Positions 30,950 through 34,583 of a DNA stretch of 34,583 nucleotides are shown in pieces (within the stretch, counting starts at the first letter, position 1; every line of letters begins with the position of its first letter). Source of the stretch: Acidimicrobiales bacterium (GTDB lineage Bacteria > Actinomycetota > Acidimicrobiia > Acidimicrobiales > UBA8190); assembly GCA_031292675.1 (NCBI GenBank), contig JARLGQ010000148.1, positions 1 through 34,583 of the forward strand, read 5' to 3'. The notes under the pieces are model-generated. The model was given only the letters and a program-made list of their open reading frames with translations, was not told the DNA's origin and did not search any database. The position numbers and the translations under genes were made by a program.

Positions 30950-31822
30950 TCAGGGGGCGGGTTCGGCGACAACGCGGTTCTCGAGTGTGCCGACGCGCTC
31001 GATGTCGATGCGGACCACGTCGCCCTCGACCAGCCAGCGGGGTGGGTCGAAGCTGGTCCCGACCCCAGCCGGGGTCCCCGTCGAGATGACGTCACCGGGC
31101 TCGAGCGTGAACACCGTGGACAGGTACTCGATCTGCTCCCAGCACGAGAAGATCATGTCGTCGGTGGACGCGTCCTGGCGCAGGTCCCCGTTCACCCACG
31201 TGCGCAGGCGCAGGCCGTGGGGGTCCTCGATCTCGTCGCCGGTGACGATCCAGGGCCCGGTGGGGCCGTGGGTGTCGAAGGACTTCCCCAGCGTCCAGGT
31301 GGGCGTCCGGAACTGCCAGTCCCGCACCGTCACGTCGTTCGCCACCGTGAAGCCGGCCACCACCGATGCGGCCCCGGCGGCGGGGACGTGGCGGCAGCGT
31401 CGCCCGATGACCATGGCCAGCTCGCCCTCGTAGTCGACCTGGGCCGAGACCCGCGGGATCTCGATGGCCTCGCCGGGGCCGATCACACAGGTGCGCTGCT
31501 TGTTGAACCACACCTGGTGCTCGGGGCGCGTGGCGCCGGTCTCGGCCACGTGCGCGGCGTAATTGAGCCCGATGCCGAGCACCTTGGCCGGGCGCGGGAC
31601 CGGCGGCCGCAGCTGCACCCGGTCGAGGGGCATGCGCCGGGCTCGGGACCCGGCCGCGGCGTCGGCCCGCTCCATGGCGCCGGGCCCGGCCACGAGGAAG
31701 TCGGTCATGTCCCCGGGGAGGGCGACGGCGGGGTCGGTGAGGTCGACCACCTCACCGTCGACCACCACCCCGGTGCGAACGACCGAAGGCTCGCCGGGGT
31801 CCACGAAGCTCACGAGGCGCAT
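30950..31822 (-). CDS. fumarylacetoacetate hydrolase family protein
   Basis: A protein of 290 aa from ATG 31822; the frame is open to 32038, but 'MRLVSFVDPGEPSVVRTGVV' is the usual FAH start. Conserved blocks are 'PAKVLGIGLNYAAHVAETG', metal-binding 'VDYEGELAMVIGRR', 'GFTVANDVTVRDWQ', 'GKSFDTHGPTGPWIVTGDEI' and 'GDVISTGTPAGVG'. Family members cleave or decarboxylate diketo acids in aromatic or sugar-acid breakdown, with Mg2+ or Ca2+. It is divergent from an SDR gene (97-bp gap); FAH and SDR proteins often work together in sugar-acid catabolism, but here the substrate is not known. Confidence 0.9.
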   Translation of the reverse strand: MRLVSFVDPGEPSVVRTGVVVDGEVVDLTDPAVALPGDMTDFLVAGPGAMERADAAAGSRARRMPLDRVQLRPPVPRPAKVLGIGLNYAAHVAETGATRPEHQVWFNKQRTCVIGPGEAIEIPRVSAQVDYEGELAMVIGRRCRHVPAAGAASVVAGFTVANDVTVRDWQFRTPTWTLGKSFDTHGPTGPWIVTGDEIEDPHGLRLRTWVNGDLRQDASTDDMIFSCWEQIEYLSTVFTLEPGDVISTGTPAGVGTSFDPPRWLVEGDVVRIDIERVGTLENRVVAEPAP

Positions 31823-31919
31823 GGGACGCCACCGTACCGACAACCCTGGTAAGAGAACAGCAACCGGGCGCGCCGTCACCGGCGCCCGCACGGACCGCAC
31901 CGAGACGAGGAGACGCACG

Positions 31920-32657
31920 ATGCCAGGAAACCTCCAGGGCAAGGTCGCCCTCGTGACGGGGTCGTCGAGCGGCATCGGGGCCGCCACGGCCCGGGCGCTG
32001 GCGGCCGAGGGAGCCGCCGTCGTGGTCAATTCGGCCACGTCGGTGGAGGCGGGCGCGGCGCTCGCCGCCGAGCTCCCCGGCGCCAGCTACGTCCAGGCCG
32101 ACATCGCCGACCCCGACCAGGCCCGCCACCTCGTGGAGCGGGCGGTGCAGGACCACGGACGGCTCGACATCCTCGTCAACAACGCCGGCACCACCCAGGT
32201 CATCGCGCACCCCGACCTCGACGCGGCGTCGCCCGAGGTGTGGCGGCGCATCTTGGACGTGAACGTCATCGGCACGTGGCAGGTGACGGTGGCGGCGGTC
32301 CCCCACCTGCGCGCCGGGGGCGACGGCGTGGTGGTCAACGTGTCCTCGGTGGCGGGCCACACCACCAGGGGGAGCTCGATCCCCTACGCCACCTCCAAGG
32401 CGGCGGTGAGCCACATGACAGAGCTCCTCGCCAACGTCCTGGGGCCCGACATCCGCGTGAACGCCGTCGCGCCCGGTCTGGTGGACACGCCCTGGACCGC
32501 GGACTGGGACCTGGTGCGGGAGTTCGTGCGGGCCCAGGCTCCCATGCAGCGCTCGGGCACCCCCGAGGACATCGCCCACGTGATCCTGGGCCTGGTGGGC
32601 GCCCGCTACGTGACCGGCGAGATCGTCATGGTCGACGGCGGGCTCCACCTGCGTTGA
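31920..32657 (+). CDS. SDR family oxidoreductase (FabG-like)
   Basis: A protein of 245 aa from ATG 31920, with GAGGAG shortly before; the open frame from 31563 runs through the divergent FAH gene and is rejected. The motif TGSSSGIG lies at residues 13-20, 'DILVNNAGTT' at about 83-92, the catalytic Ser in 'VVNVSSVAG' at 142-143, and YATSK at Tyr156-Lys160. 'IRVNAVAPGLVDTPW' and 'VMVDGG' complete a classical SDR. It reduces or oxidises a small alcohol or ketone with NAD(P). It leads a plus-strand group with two F420-type genes. Confidence 0.9.
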   Translation: MPGNLQGKVALVTGSSSGIGAATARALAAEGAAVVVNSATSVEAGAALAAELPGASYVQADIADPDQARHLVERAVQDHGRLDILVNNAGTTQVIAHPDLDAASPEVWRRILDVNVIGTWQVTVAAVPHLRAGGDGVVVNVSSVAGHTTRGSSIPYATSKAAVSHMTELLANVLGPDIRVNAVAPGLVDTPWTADWDLVREFVRAQAPMQRSGTPEDIAHVILGLVGARYVTGEIVMVDGGLHLR

Positions 32658-32710
32658 CCGTCCCGCCGCCCGGCATGGCCGAGGGGCGGCGCGCTTGCCA
32701 TGATGGCCAG

Positions 32711-33160
32711 GTGCCGCACTACCGCAAGCCGACGTCGCTCGACAAGGTCTTCAACTCGACCGTGGCCGCGCTGACGCGCCTCGGGCTGAGCGTGTGGGGC
32801 TCGCGGGTGCTGCGCGTGCAGGGCAGGAAGTCGGGCCTGTGGCGCAGCACGCCGGTGAACGTCCTCACCCTCGACGACCGGCGCTACCTGGTGGCGCCGC
32901 GCGGCGAGACCGAATGGGTGCGCAACATCCGGGTGGCGCGACGAGGTGAGCTCGTCGTAGGCCGCCGCGTCGAGCGCTTCGGGGTCGAGGAGCTGGGCGA
33001 CGACGACAAGGTCGAGGTCCTGCGCGCCTATCTCCGGCGTTGGAAGTTCGAGGTGGGCAAGTTCTTCGACGGCGTGTCCGCGGATTCGCCCCGCGCCGAC
33101 CTGAGGCGTATCGCGCCCGAACACCCCGTGTTCCGGATCACCACTTCATCGTCAGCGTAG
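32711..33160 (+). CDS. deazaflavin (F420)-dependent nitroreductase family protein
   Basis: A protein of 149 aa from GTG 32711; ATG 32675 in the same frame is less like the family. The N-terminus 'HYRKPTSLDKVFNSTVAALT' and 'VLRVQGRKSGLWRSTPVNVL', then 'YLVAPRGETEWVRNIRVAR' (the F420-phosphate contact region), are typical of the Ddn/DUF385 split-barrel family. Members bind F420 or F420H2 and reduce nitro compounds, quinones or enones. It is 53 bases after the SDR gene and seven bases before an F420-LLM gene, which strengthens the cofactor assignment. Confidence 0.88.
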   Translation: MPHYRKPTSLDKVFNSTVAALTRLGLSVWGSRVLRVQGRKSGLWRSTPVNVLTLDDRRYLVAPRGETEWVRNIRVARRGELVVGRRVERFGVEELGDDDKVEVLRAYLRRWKFEVGKFFDGVSADSPRADLRRIAPEHPVFRITTSSSA

Positions 33161-33167
33161 GAGGGAC

Positions 33168-34043
33168 ATGGACTTCGACCTGTGGTTACCGACGGCCAAC
33201 CCCTTCGCCACACCGGAGTACCTGGCGGCGGTGGGGCGCGAGGCCGAGGCGCGCGGCGTGCACGGCATCTGGGTCGGAGAGCACGTGGTCACCTTCGAGC
33301 AGTACGCGTCGAGCTACCCCTACGCCGAGGGCGGGAAGATCCCGATGCCGCCGGGGTCGGGCCTCCTCGAGCCCTTCACGACCCTGGCCTTCCTGGCCGC
33401 CGTCACGACCTCGGTGCGGCTGGGGACGGCCATGTGCTTGTTGCCCCAGCGCAATCCGGTCTACTGCGCCAAGGAGGTGGCCACGGTCGACTGGTTGTCG
33501 GGAGGGCGCGTCGACTTCGGCGTGGGGGTGGGCTGGCTGCGCGAGGAGTTCGAGGCGCTCGAGGTGCCGTGGGAACGGCGGGGGGATCGCACCGACGAGT
33601 ACCTGGAGGTGCTGCGCGCCCTGTGGTGCGACGACCCCTCGGCGTTCTCCGGGACCAGCTACACCCTGCCGCCGTGCACCTTCCACCCCAAGCCCGTCCA
33701 GGATCCCCATCCCCCGATCCACATCGGGGGCGAGAGCGACGCCGCCATTCGCCGCACCGCCCGGGTGGGACAGGGATGGCACACCTTCAACCGGGCCCCG
33801 GCGGAGGTCCCCGAGGCCCTGGCGCGCCTGGAGGCCGCGCTCGCGGAGCAGGGCCGGTCCCGTGTCGACATCAAGGTGACGGTGTGCCCGTACTTCAAGC
33901 CGCTCGACGCGTCGATCACCGAGCAGTACGCCGAGGCCGGCGCCGACGCCGTGAGCGCGTTCTTGTTTGCCATGTCTCCCGACGACGTCCCCGCCGCCTT
34001 CGACGCGCTCGACCCCTGCCTCCAACGCGCCCGGGCGTGCTGA
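33168..34043 (+). CDS. LLM-class F420-dependent oxidoreductase
   Basis: A protein of 291 aa from ATG 33168, four bases after AGGAGGG, which begins at the stop codon of the previous gene. The luciferase-like TIM barrel is shown by 'FDLWLPTANPFATPEYL', 'EARGVHGIWVGEHVV', 'TSVRLGTAMCLLPQRNPVYCAKEVATVDWLSGGRVDFGVGVGW' (in parts), 'RRGDRTDEYLEVLRALW' and 'PPIHIGGESDAAIRR'. These match the F420-using subgroup common in actinobacteria. It reduces or oxidises an unknown substrate with F420. Tight spacing with the nitroreductase indicates cotranscription. Confidence 0.92.
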   Translation: MDFDLWLPTANPFATPEYLAAVGREAEARGVHGIWVGEHVVTFEQYASSYPYAEGGKIPMPPGSGLLEPFTTLAFLAAVTTSVRLGTAMCLLPQRNPVYCAKEVATVDWLSGGRVDFGVGVGWLREEFEALEVPWERRGDRTDEYLEVLRALWCDDPSAFSGTSYTLPPCTFHPKPVQDPHPPIHIGGESDAAIRRTARVGQGWHTFNRAPAEVPEALARLEAALAEQGRSRVDIKVTVCPYFKPLDASITEQYAEAGADAVSAFLFAMSPDDVPAAFDALDPCLQRARAC

Positions 34044-34216
34044 GCACCTCGCCGTGACGCGCCGCGGCGGACGCGGGACCGAGCGCGTGCGCGCGGCGTC
34101 TTTGCAAAAGCGGGCCCCCTCACCAGGGACTGTTCGACGCCGGGATCCGGGGCTCAGAAGTCACAGTAATGTAGTTTTGCGTTCACTGCCGGTGACGACT
34201 AGACGGGGGATCAGAC

Positions 34217-34583
34217 ATGCAGGACCTGGGTGACGATCCACGCGCCGGGCGCAGACGGCTCTCGACCATCCAGGGCGAGCGAGGAACTCCCACCGTGACC
34301 CCTCAAGACGCACCCGTGGTCCCCGCGCAACGACTGCTGAAGGTGGCCACCGCGCTGTCCGAAGGCGCCACCAAGCTGCACGAGCAGCTCCGGCACCTCG
34401 AGCCCTCCGAGCGCGACGCGCTCTTGGAGTTGGTGGCGGACCAGGTGACCGAGATCGTGAGCCTGTGGGCGGACCTCGTGCGCGGCGTCGTGTCCTCCGA
34501 CGAGGTGCCGCCGGCCGACCCCCGTGGCCGGGCGGAGGAGCCCGGGCCCCGCAGCGCCACGCCGTTGGCCTCGCACCGGCCGC
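34217..34583 (+). CDS. hypothetical protein, N-terminal part (runs off window)
   Basis: An open frame from ATG 34217 to the window edge, 122 codons seen. ATG follows a GGGGGA stretch; GTG 34295 is another possible start. The central part, 'RLLKVATALSEGATKLHEQL' and 'LEPSERDALLELVADQVTEI', reads as two amphipathic helices rich in Glu, Leu and Ala; the end seen is Pro/Arg-rich and probably disordered. No signal peptide or known motif is visible. G/C third-position bias supports a real gene. The upstream bases 34160-34190 are AT-rich (cacagtaatgtagttttg) and probably hold its promoter. I do not recognise the family. Confidence 0.6.
   Translation, partial: MQDLGDDPRAGRRRLSTIQGERGTPTVTPQDAPVVPAQRLLKVATALSEGATKLHEQLRHLEPSERDALLELVADQVTEIVSLWADLVRGVVSSDEVPPADPRGRAEEPGPRSATPLASHRP

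Noticed and set aside
30919-31095. N-terminal extension of ArfB
   Set aside because: It overlaps the FAH-family gene on the same strand in another phase, and ArfB proteins start close to the GTG at 30918.

Overview
The window looks like a chromosomal segment of a high-GC actinobacterium, most probably in or near the class Acidimicrobiia. The support is a strong G/C third-position bias, frequent GTG/TTG starts, F420-linked redox families, a DUF4193-type zinc-ribbon protein, an Rpf-type muralytic protein, and a secreted protein made of six 44-residue 'GYWLVGADGGVF' repeats. The assignment is inference from gene content; no rRNA, tRNA or phylogenetic marker is present. I saw no prophage, insertion sequence or CRISPR array.

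Positions 1-14.6 kb hold a surface-polysaccharide locus. It starts with the C-terminus of a DUF4082 protein and an MBL-fold protein that resembles the metallo-beta-lactamase part of CMP-Neu5Ac hydroxylase. A minus-strand run follows: sugar epimerase, DUF6492 glycosyltransferase-like protein, FkbM methyltransferase and a membrane-anchored TolB-like propeller. A divergent, tightly overlapping plus-strand operon encodes two successive 'aminotransferase + acyltransferase' modules and two glycosyltransferases. Together these would make N-acylated amino sugars and assemble them into a glycan. A methyltransferase and a Wzx-like flippase on the minus strand close the locus.

Positions 14.6-23.3 kb are mixed: an intact GGDEF-EAL c-di-GMP enzyme with membrane, GAF and PAS domains, an aldose 1-epimerase, SurE, a 57-residue zinc-ribbon protein, an Rpf-like protein with a recognisable promoter and a leader of about 375 nt, an alpha/beta hydrolase, and a cysteine-free Rrf2 regulator.

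Positions 23.4-27.7 kb are a pstSCAB phosphate-uptake operon. Its divergent promoter region is AT-rich and full of palindromes, and five copies of a 16-bp tandem repeat plus a hairpin lie between pstA and pstB. No phoU follows.

Positions 27.7-34.6 kb carry the secreted repeat protein, the acidic DUF4193-like protein, a 3-alpha-hydroxysteroid-dehydrogenase-like SDR, ArfB, a fumarylacetoacetase-family hydrolase, and an SDR / deazaflavin nitroreductase / F420-LLM oxidoreductase cluster. The last gene runs off the window.

I did not find a system I could defend as wholly new. The most unusual items are the in-frame stop that splits the TolB-like gene from its ribosome-binding site, the tandem aminotransferase/acyltransferase modules beside a Rieske-less CMAH-like protein, the pstA-pstB repeat array, the structured rpf promoter and leader, and an 11-bp direct-repeat site upstream of the c-di-GMP gene.
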